64,000 nt of DNA from Corynebacterium auriscanis (lineage in GTDB: Bacteria; Actinomycetota; Actinomycetes; Mycobacteriales; Mycobacteriaceae), in contig NZ_CP047046.1 of the NCBI RefSeq assembly GCF_030408435.1, positions 1,966,572 to 2,030,571 on the forward strand, written 5' to 3'. Positions 32,856 to 41,556 of the stretch are shown here, one piece after another. Each line of letters opens with the position of its first letter. The stretch's first letter is position 1. The notes beneath the pieces are model-generated. The model worked only from the letters and a program-made list of their open reading frames with translations. It searched no databases and was not told where the DNA came from. A program made the translations under genes and the position numbers.

Positions 32856-33857
32856 TTGGCCCGTCGCAATTCCCGCCAATGGGATGAATCCGATGTCCGC
32901 ATCCGTCCAGGTAAAGGTTCACGCCCCCGCACTAAAGACCGCCCCAGCCACAATGATGCGGAACTGGGTATGGTGGTCAGCCGCGATAGAGGTCGCTGGG
33001 GTGTAGTTCTCGACGATTCTGGCACGCTGGTCACGTGCATGCGTGCCCGCGAGATGGGCCGTACTGCCGTGGTGGTCGGTGACCGCGTGGGGGTAGTTGG
33101 GGATACCAGTGGCAAAAAGGACACCCTAGCGCGGATCGTGCGCTTAGAGGAACGCCATTCGGTTCTGCGGCGCACTGCCGACGACACGGATCCTTACGAG
33201 CGCATTGTTGTGGCGAATGCGGACAACCTGTTGATTGTTACGGCCGTGGCCGATCCCCCTCCGCGCGCGGGCTTTGTGCAACGCGCGTTGGTGGCGGCAT
33301 TTGTGGGCGGCTTGCAGCCAGTGCTGTGCCTGACGAAAACCGACTTGGCGGATTACCGCGAGTTTGCCGCGGAGTTCGATGCCCTCAACGTTCGGGTTCT
33401 CACCTGCGGGGTGGAAGACGAACTGGCAGATTTAGAACGTCTCATCACCGGTCACGTCAATTGTGTGATCGGGCATTCCGGAGTAGGAAAATCCACCTTG
33501 GTCAATCGCCTGGTTCCCACTGCAGAACGGGCGACTGGTGAGGTCAGTGGCGTGGGCAAAGGCCGTCACACCTCCACACAATCAGTCGCATTAGAGCTGC
33601 CCACGGGCGGCTGGATCATCGATACCCCGGGTATCCGGAGTTTCGGACTAGCCCATATCAACCCCGATGCCGTGGTCAACGTGTTTGATGATCTGCGCGA
33701 AGTCATCGAACTTTGCCCAAGGGGATGCACGCACCTAGGACCACCAACCGATCCCGAATGCGCACTTGATCGGTTGGAAGGGGCTTCCGCGCGACGGGTG
33801 GCCGGAGTGCGGCAGATGCTCGAAGCCCTGCGCAGCAACAATGAGTGGGAGATGTAG
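32856..33857 (+). CDS. rsgA: Ribosome small subunit-dependent GTPase A
   Basis: The 333-residue circularly permuted GTPase acts in late 30S assembly. The motif order is the permuted one: G4 TKTD first, then G1 GHSGVGKST, then G3 DTPG. A C-terminal zinc knuckle (CPRGCTH...C) follows. The start is the unusual TTG at 32856, one base after the aroA TAG, with GGAGCGG upstream. It gives MARRNSRQWDESDVR, the family's usual beginning. Confidence 0.93.
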   Translation: MARRNSRQWDESDVRIRPGKGSRPRTKDRPSHNDAELGMVVSRDRGRWGVVLDDSGTLVTCMRAREMGRTAVVVGDRVGVVGDTSGKKDTLARIVRLEERHSVLRRTADDTDPYERIVVANADNLLIVTAVADPPPRAGFVQRALVAAFVGGLQPVLCLTKTDLADYREFAAEFDALNVRVLTCGVEDELADLERLITGHVNCVIGHSGVGKSTLVNRLVPTAERATGEVSGVGKGRHTSTQSVALELPTGGWIIDTPGIRSFGLAHINPDAVVNVFDDLREVIELCPRGCTHLGPPTDPECALDRLEGASARRVAGVRQMLEALRSNNEWEM

Positions 33858-33889
33858 GCGGCAGTGGACATCGAGCCGCGCGGGCTGCG

Positions 33890-33965
33890 ACTGTTATACT
33901 CGCCCCCCCTAGCACCAATCGCTCCGTGGGAGGGGCACAGGTGGCATTCCCAAAGGTTGCAAAGC
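33890..33965 (+). other. Orphan promoter-leader-start module without a gene
   Basis: TATACT at 33894-33899 (after TGT) is followed by a G/C-rich inverted repeat (GCCCCCCCT ... GGGAGGGGC, about 33902-33937). A GTG with a strong GGGAGGGG site comes next. The frame from that GTG gives about 38 residues running antisense into brnE and resembles nothing I know. It looks like the 5' remnant of a lost gene. Confidence 0.4.
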
Positions 33966-33976
33966 CCGTCGCTACG

Positions 33977-34279
33977 CTAAATCCAGAACACCGTTACCGA
34001 GAACGCAACCATGCCTGCCACAAACGACAGCAGGGTGTTGCCGTACCGGATCTCTAATAACAACGCGACCACAGCGCCAATGCCCAGACGTATGGCTTGT
34101 TGGCTCGACTCCGCCCCCAGGAACGTATAGACCACGAGAATGACCATGATGCCCAAAGGCATGTGAGCTGCGACTTGGGCCATCGTCCCATCGGGAGATA
34201 TCCGCGACGAGAGTTTCACGGGGATGTATCGCAACAAAAAGGTCAACAACGCGGCGATGAGAATTGACGCAACCATCAA
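33977..34279 (-). CDS. brnE: Branched-chain amino acid exporter small subunit (BrnE/AzlD)
   Basis: The 100-residue AzlD-family membrane protein has three to four hydrophobic helices (MMVASILIAALLTFLLRYIPVKL at the start). Together with BrnF it forms the exporter for isoleucine, leucine, valine and methionine known from C. glutamicum. ATG 34279 overlaps the brnF stop by 4 bases (ATGA). It is convergent with rsgA. No lrp regulator gene is seen beside it, unlike in C. glutamicum. Confidence 0.9.
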   Translation of the reverse strand: MMVASILIAALLTFLLRYIPVKLSSRISPDGTMAQVAAHMPLGIMVILVVYTFLGAESSQQAIRLGIGAVVALLLEIRYGNTLLSFVAGMVAFSVTVFWI

Positions 34280-34968
34280 GCCTGCGACCTCTTTTCATGT
34301 GTCACGATCCCGTAGACGATGGCAATGAAAAGAAGCATGGCCACGATCAAGAAGTAATCCTTTGGCAGCAAGAGCGCTGGGATCATCGCAACAAGAGCTG
34401 CGGCCATGATCATCCCGCGGTGGCTCGTTTGCGTGAATGAGCCATAGGACAGGAGTACAAACAGTCCCGTCAACGCGAAACTGAAGCCATCGAAGGACTC
34501 CGGAATGAAGGTCCCCAGTACGGCACCCGCCGCAGCGCCCGAAACCCAATAGAAATGATTGGCCATCTCGGCTGCAATCAATTCCTGTTCACTTTGAGGA
34601 TTATATCCCCCGTTGATCAACGCATATGTTTCATCAGTAAGGGCGAAGGGACCATAGATACGCGTGAACCTATTCCGCAACAGGGATTGAGGAAAAGAAA
34701 ACGCATACAGTGCATGCCGGCTGTTGACCAATAGAGTACTGGTCGCTATGTGGAGCAACCCTGCCCCTCCAGCGATCATGCCCAGCAATAGAAATTCCAT
34801 AGAGCCCGCGTACACCAGAAACGCCGTTAACGGCGCAACGTATAGGGGGAACCCCAGAAACGTGGAATACGCCCCCAGTGCCATTCCCAACGGTATGTAC
34901 CCCATCGCTACAGGAGCAGTAGCGCGCAGGGCGGTACGCGTGGTCTTATTTAACTCTGCTCGATTCAT
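34276..34968 (-). CDS. brnF: Branched-chain amino acid exporter large subunit (BrnF/AzlC)
   Basis: The 230-residue AzlC-family permease carries GYIPLGMALGAYSTFLGF, YAGSMEFLLLGM and NSRHALYAFSFPQS, the family's conserved blocks, and about seven membrane helices. It works with BrnE (4-bp gene overlap). The start is ambiguous: ATG 34968 has AAGGA directly against it, while a TTG at 34977 is in frame; either gives almost the same protein. Confidence 0.9.
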   Translation of the reverse strand: MNRAELNKTTRTALRATAPVAMGYIPLGMALGAYSTFLGFPLYVAPLTAFLVYAGSMEFLLLGMIAGGAGLLHIATSTLLVNSRHALYAFSFPQSLLRNRFTRIYGPFALTDETYALINGGYNPQSEQELIAAEMANHFYWVSGAAAGAVLGTFIPESFDGFSFALTGLFVLLSYGSFTQTSHRGMIMAAALVAMIPALLLPKDYFLIVAMLLFIAIVYGIVTHEKRSQA

Positions 34969-35022
34969 TCCTTGCAAAATCTAGGTCATCACAGGTGCTG
35001 TCGGAAGGCGCACCATTCAAGT

Positions 35023-35203
35023 ACATCAGTTCAACCGAAAACGGCAGCTCTTTGCAGTCTCCGCCATCGGGTTGTGGTGACCTGCGGCACGGTCACATCA
35101 GTTCAACGAAAAACGGCAGCTCTTTGCAGTCTCCACCATCGGGTTGTGGTGACCTGCGGCACGGTCACATCAGTTCAACCAAAAACGGCAGCTCTTTGCA
35201 GTC
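35023..35203. repeat. 72-bp tandem repeat (2.5 copies) at the DUF6912 gene end
   Basis: Units begin at 35024, 35096 and 35168 with CATCAGTTCAAC(C/G). Read on the minus strand, the unit starts with the last codons of the gene (CKELPFLVELM), continues through its TGA and about 35 bp of 3' flank, then repeats. Copies differ at only a few positions. The array is A-B-A-B-A. Confidence 0.95.
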
Positions 35204-35683
35204 GTACCAACTCATCAAGTTGTCTTCGCAATCACCGATCGCCAGTTCAGCATCCTCATCGCCTAAGTCCGCGGCGTCGACCAAATCGATAGCCCGTGCA
35301 GTCGCCTCTTCGGCATCAGCATCGTCCACATGGATGGCGGCGATTTGTGGCACGGTGAGCCGGGGTGGGTTCAACCGAACAACTGATTCACCGTCTTCCG
35401 GGTGGAGAGTCACAGCGGAGCTATCTATATCGGCACTGATCACCACACGGCGGTGCGGGAAACGCTGCTCGTCACCGATTGACAGCAGGCGCAAGGATGC
35501 CTTTGCTGCGTCGAGAAACGCGCTATACGCCAGCTCTTCCTCGTCTCCCCCGGTGTAGTACTCCCGAACCGCAGGAGTCAGTGCGAAAGCCACCGCAGAG
35601 CGCACGGGGTGCTCACCCTCGCGGTGCAACGCCGCCAAAATGTCAAACGTTGCGGGGATGTATACACGCATGGTTTTGGTCAT
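35165..35683 (-). CDS. DUF6912 family protein
   Basis: The 172-residue acidic cytoplasmic protein MTKTMRVYIPATFDILAALHREG... resembles the actinobacterial DUF6912 family, function unknown. Conserved-looking segments are PVRSAVAFALTPAVREYYTGGDEEELAYSAF and RRVVISADID. ATG 35683 follows AGGGCCCG; an ATG four codons later is possible. The HAD gene lies 8 nt upstream, suggesting one transcript. Its 3' end is the source of the adjacent 72-bp repeat. Confidence 0.72.
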   Translation of the reverse strand: MTKTMRVYIPATFDILAALHREGEHPVRSAVAFALTPAVREYYTGGDEEELAYSAFLDAAKASLRLLSIGDEQRFPHRRVVISADIDSSAVTLHPEDGESVVRLNPPRLTVPQIAAIHVDDADAEEATARAIDLVDAADLGDEDAELAIGDCEDNLMSWYDCKELPFLVELM

Positions 35684-35691
35684 AACGGGCC

Positions 35692-36102
35692 CTAGAACTC
35701 ACCTTCCAGCCCAAACAAGCCCGCGATCTCCACGACGGCCCGGTCGAACTGTTGGTAGTACACGCCAATCATGCCGCTATCCACAGCACCACGCACATTC
35801 AGGATGTTGTCATCGACGAGAACTAGGTCGTTGACCGGCAAATCCAAGCGCTTTGCCGTGATGCCGAAAATCTTCTGATCCGGCTTTTCCACTCCGACCT
35901 CGCCGGACAGCACCACCGCGTCAACGTAGCCACCTTCCAGCCACGTGCGGATCGGCGCCGCGCCAGCCCCACCCGGATCATTCGACAGGATAGCGGTAGA
36001 AATCCCCTCGGCTTTGGCGGCAGACAACAATTTGCGCCACCGACGGCGATCTTCTTCGGCGCCGTCAAGGACACCACAATAATCAACTACTAATCCACGC
36101 AT
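35692..36102 (-). CDS. HAD-like hydrolase
   Basis: The 136-residue HAD-superfamily protein has motif I VVDYCGVLDG (residues 5-14), motif II ILSND, motif III lysine in EVGVEKPDQKIF and motif IV LVLVDDN. The nucleophile Asp is present, but the +2 position, usually Asp in phosphatases, is cysteine. Together with the very short cap this makes ordinary phosphatase activity uncertain. ATG 36102 begins right before motif I. The longer frame to 36147 has no good start. It is probably co-transcribed with DUF6912. Confidence 0.8.
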   Translation of the reverse strand: MRGLVVDYCGVLDGAEEDRRRWRKLLSAAKAEGISTAILSNDPGGAGAAPIRTWLEGGYVDAVVLSGEVGVEKPDQKIFGITAKRLDLPVNDLVLVDDNILNVRGAVDSGMIGVYYQQFDRAVVEIAGLFGLEGEF

Positions 36103-36238
36103 AGGCTCAATTGTGCCAAACATTGCCCTGCGAAGTTGCGTGCCCACCGCTTATACTGGGCTGCGATGCGAAGTCGGGGGACTTCCACCGCCATTTTCTT
36201 GGCGCTGACCATGGCTTTCACAATTCGGGGGCATATTC

Positions 36239-36817
36239 GTGAATCAACTGACAGGCTACGTTTACTTGCGCAGACCCGCACCCATTCACCCGACAGCACC
36301 GCGCACAATAACCCCGGAGCCTGGTCCGCCCCCGCCACAGGAAACTACTGAGCCACGCGTCCCCGCAACGTCACCAGCGGCCGCCCAGAAGTTCGCAGTG
36401 ACCACGACACACGAAACTGCCACGTCGCCAGCAGCCACACCACCTGCAGAACCCTCCACTCCCTGCGGAGGAGCACCCCACCCCGTCGTAGGGCGCCTAT
36501 TGACCTTCTGGCTCGAAGCTCTCGCGGGCCGTCGCTCCATAAAATCCCTGCAGCGGGCACCCTTCACCCCCCTTGCTCTGGCAGATCTTGAGCGTACTGT
36601 TGCACGGGAGCGGGGCACCATGGCGGCGTCGGGAATAAAAAGCCTGCATATCCAACCCGGTGATGGCGACCGGCGAACCAGGTTTTGTGCGTCGGTAGTG
36701 TTCGGAAACCGGGTGCGGGCGGTGGTGGGGACCCTTTCTTGGCGACGCCTCGATCCGCGCATAAGAAAACCCCAACGCACCCACGCGTGGCACGTTGAGG
36801 TTATTCAAGTGATCTGA
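36239..36817 (+). CDS. Rv3235 family protein
   Basis: The 192-residue protein has a Pro/Thr/Ala-rich disordered N-terminal half (to about 80) and a C-terminal domain (FWLEALAGRRSIKSLQRAPFTPLALADLERTV ... RVRAVVGTLSW). That domain fits the Rv3235 family found beside secA in actinobacteria; its function is unknown. GTG 36239 has GGGGGC six bases upstream. A TATACT at 36152-36157 precedes it by about 80 nt, and a leaderless ATG at 36166 in another frame would give a 61-residue overlapping product, which I doubt. It is convergent with secA. Confidence 0.7.
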   Translation: MNQLTGYVYLRRPAPIHPTAPRTITPEPGPPPPQETTEPRVPATSPAAAQKFAVTTTHETATSPAATPPAEPSTPCGGAPHPVVGRLLTFWLEALAGRRSIKSLQRAPFTPLALADLERTVARERGTMAASGIKSLHIQPGDGDRRTRFCASVVFGNRVRAVVGTLSWRRLDPRIRKPQRTHAWHVEVIQVI

Positions 36818-36841
36818 AGGCCTCGGAATCAGTGGCCGAAA

Positions 36842-39451
36842 CTATCCACCGATGATCTGCTGGCGCTTCTGGGAGACGTCCTTAGTCTCGTGGTGCTCGG
36901 CAGGATCATGGACCTGAATGTTGCCGCGGGACTGCGCGACCTGGTTACGGACCAGGAAGAGCTGGCGAACTGTTTCCTCCTTGATGCCGTCCTTCATCCG
37001 GTTAAACATGTCGCCACCTTCGCGCTGGTACTCCACTAGTGGATCGCGCTGCGCCATTGCACGCAGGCCGATGCCTTCCTTCAAGTAATCCATTTCGTAG
37101 AGGTGCTCGCGCCACTTCTGGTCCACCACGTTGAGCAACACACCGCGCTCGATGCCGCGCATCTGCTCGTCATCACCGGATAGCTCGGCAACGTCTGCTT
37201 CGAGCCGGTCGTACTGCTCGTTGGCATCCTTCAGTAGGGCTTCGCGCAGCTGATTCGCGCTCAGCTCGCCCTTCTTGCCGTACTCTTCGCCTTCCACGAG
37301 GGACTCGTGGGTCATGGATGGCCCGTACAGGGATTCCAACGCGGTCCACAGTTTATCCAGATCCCAGTCCTCGACGTACCCCTCGCGGGTCTCGAAATCC
37401 ACATACGCGCTGATCGTGTCGTCGATCATGCCGCGGATCTGCTTTTCCACATCCTCACCCTCGAGGATCTGGCGGCGTTCACGGTAGATCACCTTGCGCT
37501 GCTCGTTCATGACCTCGTCATACTTCAAGACGTTCTTGCGCATCTCGAAGTTGGCACCCTCCACCTGAGACTGCGCACCCTTAATCGCGTTGGTCACCAT
37601 TTTGGAATCGATGGCCTCGTGATCCGGGATGTTCAAACGAGTCATCATGGCTTCCATCGTCTGCCCCACAAAGCGGACCATCAGGTCATCGCGCATGGAC
37701 AGGTAGAAGCGGGTCTCACCGGGATCGCCCTGACGGGCCGAACGACCACGCAGCTGGTTATCGATACGACGGGATTCGTGGCGCTCCGTACCCAAGACGT
37801 ACAGGCCGCCGGCCTTGCGAACCTCTTCAGCTTCCTTCTTGGACGCCGCCCGGACCTTCTCGATCTCGGTATCCCAAGCCTCTTCATAAGCCTCTGGGTT
37901 TTCCACGGGATCCAAACCGCGCTCACGCAAATTGATGTCCGCGATGATGTCCGGGTTACCACCCAGCACGATGTCCGTACCGCGGCCAGCCATGTTGGTA
38001 GCCACGGTCACTGCACCACGGCGACCTGCCTGAGCGACGATCTCCGCTTCCTGCTCGTGGTACTTAGCATTCAGCACATTGTGCTTAATGCCACGGCGCT
38101 GCAGCAGCTGGGAAAGGTATTCGGAACGCTCGACGGAGGTCGTACCAACCAGCACCGGCTGCCCCTTCTCCACGCGCTCAGCGATATCGTCGGCCACTGC
38201 TTCGAACTTCGCCTCCTGAGTCTTGTAGATCAGGTCAACGTTGTCCTTACGCTGATTGGTCTTGTTCGTTGGAATCGGAGCCACATCCAGCTTGTACGTG
38301 GACTTCAGCTCAGCCGCCTCGGTCTCCGCGGTACCAGTCATACCGGCCAGCTTGTCGTAGAGACGGAAGTAGTTCTGGAGGGTCACGGTCGCCAGAGTCT
38401 GGTTCTCGTTCTTGATCTCCACATTTTCCTTGGCCTCAATAGCCTGGTGGATGCCCTCGTTGTACCGACGACCGTCCAGAATGCGGCCTGTGAACTCGTC
38501 CACGATGACTACCTCGCCATTGCGAACAATGTAGTCCTTATCGCGGGTGAAAAGCTCCTTAGCCTTGATGGAGTTATTAAGGTAGCTAACCAGCTGGGAG
38601 TGCTCAGGAGCATACAGGTTCTCGATACCTAGGTGATCCTCGACGAACTCCACTCCCTCTTCCTTGATACCGACGGTCTTTTTGCGCTCGTCGATTTCGT
38701 AGTGGATGTCGCGGGTCATCTTGGGAGCAATTCGGGCGAAGGCACTGAACCACTGGCTGGAACCGTCGACGGGACCGGAAATAATCAGCGGGGTGCGGGC
38801 CTCGTCAATGAGGATCGAGTCAACCTCATCGATGATGGCGTAATTGTGGCCACGCTGTACCAAGTCATCCAAGCTGTGCGCCATGTTGTCGCGCAGGTAG
38901 TCAAAGCCGAACTCGTTGTTCGTACCGTAGGTGACATCCGCGTTATACGCCTTGCGGCGCTCTTCAGGGCGTTTTTCTGACAAAATAACGTCCGTGGACA
39001 GACCTAGGAAGCGGTGTACACGGCCCATCCACTCGGCATCACGCTTAGCCAAGTAGTCATTCACGGTCACCACGTGCACGCCCTTGCCGGACAGCGCGTT
39101 GAGGTATGCGGGCAGCACACAAGTCAGGGTTTTGCCCTCGCCCGTTTTCATCTCGGAAACATAGCCGAAGTGCAGGCCAGCACCACCCATAATCTGCACC
39201 TTGTAATGCTTCTGCCCCAGCACACGCCACGAGGCTTCACGTGCGGTGGCGAAGGCATCGAGCATGATGTCGTCCAAGCTCTTGCCGTCCTCCTGCACGA
39301 GCTTCTTGAACTCATCGGTCTTCGCCCGCAACTCTTCATCGCTCAGTTCGGAGTACTTGTCTTCCAGAGCCATGACTTGCTCGGCGATTTTGTCGAGGCG
39401 CTTAACAGCGCGACCTTCGCCCATGCGGAGAATCTTCGAAAGTCCTAGCAC
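36842..39451 (-). CDS. secA: Preprotein translocase ATPase SecA
   Basis: The 869-residue SecA1 motor drives Sec-dependent export through SecYEG. Visible landmarks are MKTGEGKT (Walker A), [51 protein letters not shown] and [10 protein letters not shown]. The C terminus ends QQIIGG without the cysteine-rich SEC-C zinc tail, as usual in corynebacterial SecA1. GTG 39451 is chosen because AAGGA lies 10 nt upstream and the result, [19 protein letters not shown], matches the normal SecA beginning. The frame remains open to 39520 from a TTG. Confidence 0.95.
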   Translation of the reverse strand: MLGLSKILRMGEGRAVKRLDKIAEQVMALEDKYSELSDEELRAKTDEFKKLVQEDGKSLDDIMLDAFATAREASWRVLGQKHYKVQIMGGAGLHFGYVSEMKTGEGKTLTCVLPAYLNALSGKGVHVVTVNDYLAKRDAEWMGRVHRFLGLSTDVILSEKRPEERRKAYNADVTYGTNNEFGFDYLRDNMAHSLDDLVQRGHNYAIIDEVDSILIDEARTPLIISGPVDGSSQWFSAFARIAPKMTRDIHYEIDERKKTVGIKEEGVEFVEDHLGIENLYAPEHSQLVSYLNNSIKAKELFTRDKDYIVRNGEVVIVDEFTGRILDGRRYNEGIHQAIEAKENVEIKNENQTLATVTLQNYFRLYDKLAGMTGTAETEAAELKSTYKLDVAPIPTNKTNQRKDNVDLIYKTQEAKFEAVADDIAERVEKGQPVLVGTTSVERSEYLSQLLQRRGIKHNVLNAKYHEQEAEIVAQAGRRGAVTVATNMAGRGTDIVLGGNPDIIADINLRERGLDPVENPEAYEEAWDTEIEKVRAASKKEAEEVRKAGGLYVLGTERHESRRIDNQLRGRSARQGDPGETRFYLSMRDDLMVRFVGQTMEAMMTRLNIPDHEAIDSKMVTNAIKGAQSQVEGANFEMRKNVLKYDEVMNEQRKVIYRERRQILEGEDVEKQIRGMIDDTISAYVDFETREGYVEDWDLDKLWTALESLYGPSMTHESLVEGEEYGKKGELSANQLREALLKDANEQYDRLEADVAELSGDDEQMRGIERGVLLNVVDQKWREHLYEMDYLKEGIGLRAMAQRDPLVEYQREGGDMFNRMKDGIKEETVRQLFLVRNQVAQSRGNIQVHDPAEHHETKDVSQKRQQIIGG

Positions 39452-39586
39452 GTCTGAGGTGTCCTTATCTTTGTGGGTTAAAACGTTGTTATTGAGCCCT
39501 AGCTTAGGAGCCCCAATCAATGGTTTCTCATATTACCCTCATTGAGCGCTTGTGCTAACCAGCGTGGCGTCGCTCAAAGAAAGAAA

Positions 39587-39622
39587 GCCCCATCCACCCA
39601 AAAAAACCGGGGAGGAAGGGGC
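39587..39622 (-). terminator. Terminator between hpf and secA
   Basis: On the minus strand GCCCC...TCCCCGG-T7-GGG...GGGGC forms an imperfect hairpin followed by TTTCTTTCTTT. It lies 43 nt after the hpf stop. Confidence 0.6.
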
Positions 39623-39665
39623 GGCAACGGGTGTCAGGGGATCCTACGACAACCCGCCATTGCAA

Positions 39666-40334
39666 TTAGGCCTTGTCGGTTTCCAGAGAAATCAAACCGT
39701 AGTCGAATGCGTGACGACGGTAGACGACCGAAGGCTGGTTGGTCTCTTCGTTAATGAAGAGGTAGAAATCGTGGCCCACCAATTCCATCTCGGAAAGTGC
39801 GGCATCCACCGTCATTGGCTCAGCCTTGTGGACCTTCTTACGAACAACCTGACCTGGCTTGAACTGATCCTCATAAGGATCGATATCGTACTTGCCAGGC
39901 TTGTCCTCGGCCTGATCTGGTTTGGCTTCTTCAACCAGTGCGGCAGTGGTCTCGCCAATACCCTTGGGCGCGCGGTGGCCGGCCAGAGAAATCTTACGGC
40001 GAGCCTTCACCTTGCGCAGGGAGCGCTCCATGCGACCGATGGCAACCTCGAGTGCTGCGTAGAAGGAATCTTCCTTTGCCTCGGCGCGAGCCACATGGCC
40101 TTTACCGGTAGCGGTGATCTGGATGCGATCGGACTCATCCGAACGCCGTGGGTTGGCTTCGTGTTTCAGCTCTACGTGGAAGTAGGTCAGGGTTGGATCC
40201 AGTCGCTCAATCTTGGCCAGCTTGCCCTTCACGCGTTCCGCGAAGTGCTCGGGCACCTCAACGTTTCGGCCGGTGATTTCCACCTGCGCTTCTGGTTCCG
40301 TGCGTTCTTCGGCTGCGAACTTATCGGTCGACAT
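39666..40334 (-). CDS. hpf: Long ribosome hibernation promoting factor
   Basis: The 222-residue long-form HPF has an N-terminal S30AE/RaiA domain (VEITGRNVEVPEHFAERVKGKLAKIERL ... RIQITATGKGHVARAEAKEDSFYAALEVAIGRMERSLRK), a linker, and a C-terminal dimerisation domain (VDAALSEMELVGHDFYLFINEETNQPSVVYRRHAFDYGLI). It dimerises 70S ribosomes into inactive 100S particles in stationary phase. The ATG at 40334 follows GGGAGG. The order comF, hpf, secA is the standard one in actinobacteria. Confidence 0.95.
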   Translation of the reverse strand: MSTDKFAAEERTEPEAQVEITGRNVEVPEHFAERVKGKLAKIERLDPTLTYFHVELKHEANPRRSDESDRIQITATGKGHVARAEAKEDSFYAALEVAIGRMERSLRKVKARRKISLAGHRAPKGIGETTAALVEEAKPDQAEDKPGKYDIDPYEDQFKPGQVVRKKVHKAEPMTVDAALSEMELVGHDFYLFINEETNQPSVVYRRHAFDYGLISLETDKA

Positions 40335-40621
40335 TTCAACCTCCCAGGTCCTGCTCCCCAGGCTGTGTAGCCGGTTTGCTATTCAGCCGTTTCAGGGGAA
40401 CTTTGCTTCCACTTTGAGTTTACCGACAATTCACCACGGCGGGTGCGGAGCACCCCATTTAATCCCATTAAATAACGACAGATTCCAATTTTGGTACCAG
40501 CTAGTGTCACCCCGCAGGCCACGTTAATGCTCCGGGTTAATGCTCCGGTATTGGTTTTTCTCACTTTTCTGTGGTTCGTTCCTCCCGGCCCGTGGCATCC
40601 TCCCCCCCACCACCCGGCACC
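40335..40621. other. Intergenic region between hpf and comF
   Basis: These 287 nt should hold the hpf promoter on the minus strand. A short direct repeat, TTAATGCTCCGG, occurs twice near 40524 and 40537. No gene or clear terminator is visible. Confidence 0.45.
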
Positions 40622-41344
40622 TCACACACCCGCGAGCGTCAGAACTGCTGCTACATGCACCCCCTGCCCACGCAAAGCCAAGCTCAACTGACCAACAGTC
40701 GCGCCCGTGGTGCATACGTCATCGATGATGACCACGGACCCCTCCGGCCGCACGTATTGTCGCACCGCCAACACAGCGACAGGATCTATCCGGAGGTGCC
40801 GTGCCACATTCAACCGGCGTTGATGCTTGTTCAGCCCCACGGAATCCGGGGCGCGGTCATCCAGCCACGAAACGGAAAATACCCGCGCGTTCGGCCACAC
40901 AGCCACGGCCTCGTGCGCCATCCGAGACACCACATCCCCTTCACGTTGACGAGCCGACGCGCGGCGAGTCGGCGCAGGAATCACCGCCACCGGCGCCACA
41001 CGCGGATCGTGCACCACTCCCCTTGCCGCCACGTGTCGCAGCCCCTGCCGGAACACCCGACCGCCTATTGTTATCGCGGCTGGCCGTAGCCTGTCCTTTG
41101 CTGAAAGCACTAATGCTCTCCGCACACCACCATAGGCACCGGCTGTATATATTCCGACGCCCACCGCCCCCAGCACCGGTGCGCTCCACCGTTCCCACGG
41201 TTTCAGCAATTCCAATTCGCAAGCTTCGCACAATTGATGTGTAGCTAAACGTTCGTCTCCCTCGACCACGCTGCCACAGCACACACAATCAGCACGCAAC
41301 ACCAAGTTTGCTGCCTCATGCAACCACAACCGCCACTGCCCCAT
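40622..41344 (-). CDS. ComF family phosphoribosyltransferase-like protein
   Basis: The 240-residue ComF-type protein has an N-terminal zinc-finger-like pair (CVCC at 20-23 and CEAC near 39-42) and a C-terminal PRTase domain with the PRPP-binding motif VVIIDDVCTTGATV (about 205-218). In competent bacteria ComF helps DNA uptake; in actinobacteria the role is not established. ATG 41344. It lies between lpqB and hpf as in mycobacteria (Rv3242c). Confidence 0.87.
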   Translation of the reverse strand: MGQWRLWLHEAANLVLRADCVCCGSVVEGDERLATHQLCEACELELLKPWERWSAPVLGAVGVGIYTAGAYGGVRRALVLSAKDRLRPAAITIGGRVFRQGLRHVAARGVVHDPRVAPVAVIPAPTRRASARQREGDVVSRMAHEAVAVWPNARVFSVSWLDDRAPDSVGLNKHQRRLNVARHLRIDPVAVLAVRQYVRPEGSVVIIDDVCTTGATVGQLSLALRGQGVHVAAVLTLAGV

Positions 41345-41492
41345 GCGGCACTCCCCCTTATTTTGACGGCTCCCTTAGACCCGTTCGCTGCGTATTCTCC
41401 CCTTGTACTATCTCTACGCTAGTAGGCCGAGTGCGTGCGTGCGACGTGGAGGCACACGCGAGCAGAGGCGCTACCCCTCTGCAATTAGAGGT

Positions 41493-41539
41493 GTGTGCCC
41501 ACGCCCGCGCATAAAGGTGGTGTGCCCACGCCCGCGCAT
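41493..41539. repeat. 20-bp direct repeat just downstream of lpqB
   Basis: GTGTGCCCACGCCCGCGCAT occurs at 41493-41512 and 41520-41539 (27-bp period), beginning 17 nt past the lpqB stop. It is another example of duplicated sequence in a 3' flank. Confidence 0.9.
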
Positions 41540-41556
41540 TCACAAGCGCACACAAA

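Noticed and set aside
37307..38632. 441-codon open frame on the plus strand opposite secA
   Set aside because: Antisense shadow of a highly conserved gene in G+C-rich DNA; no start signal and no recognisable domain.
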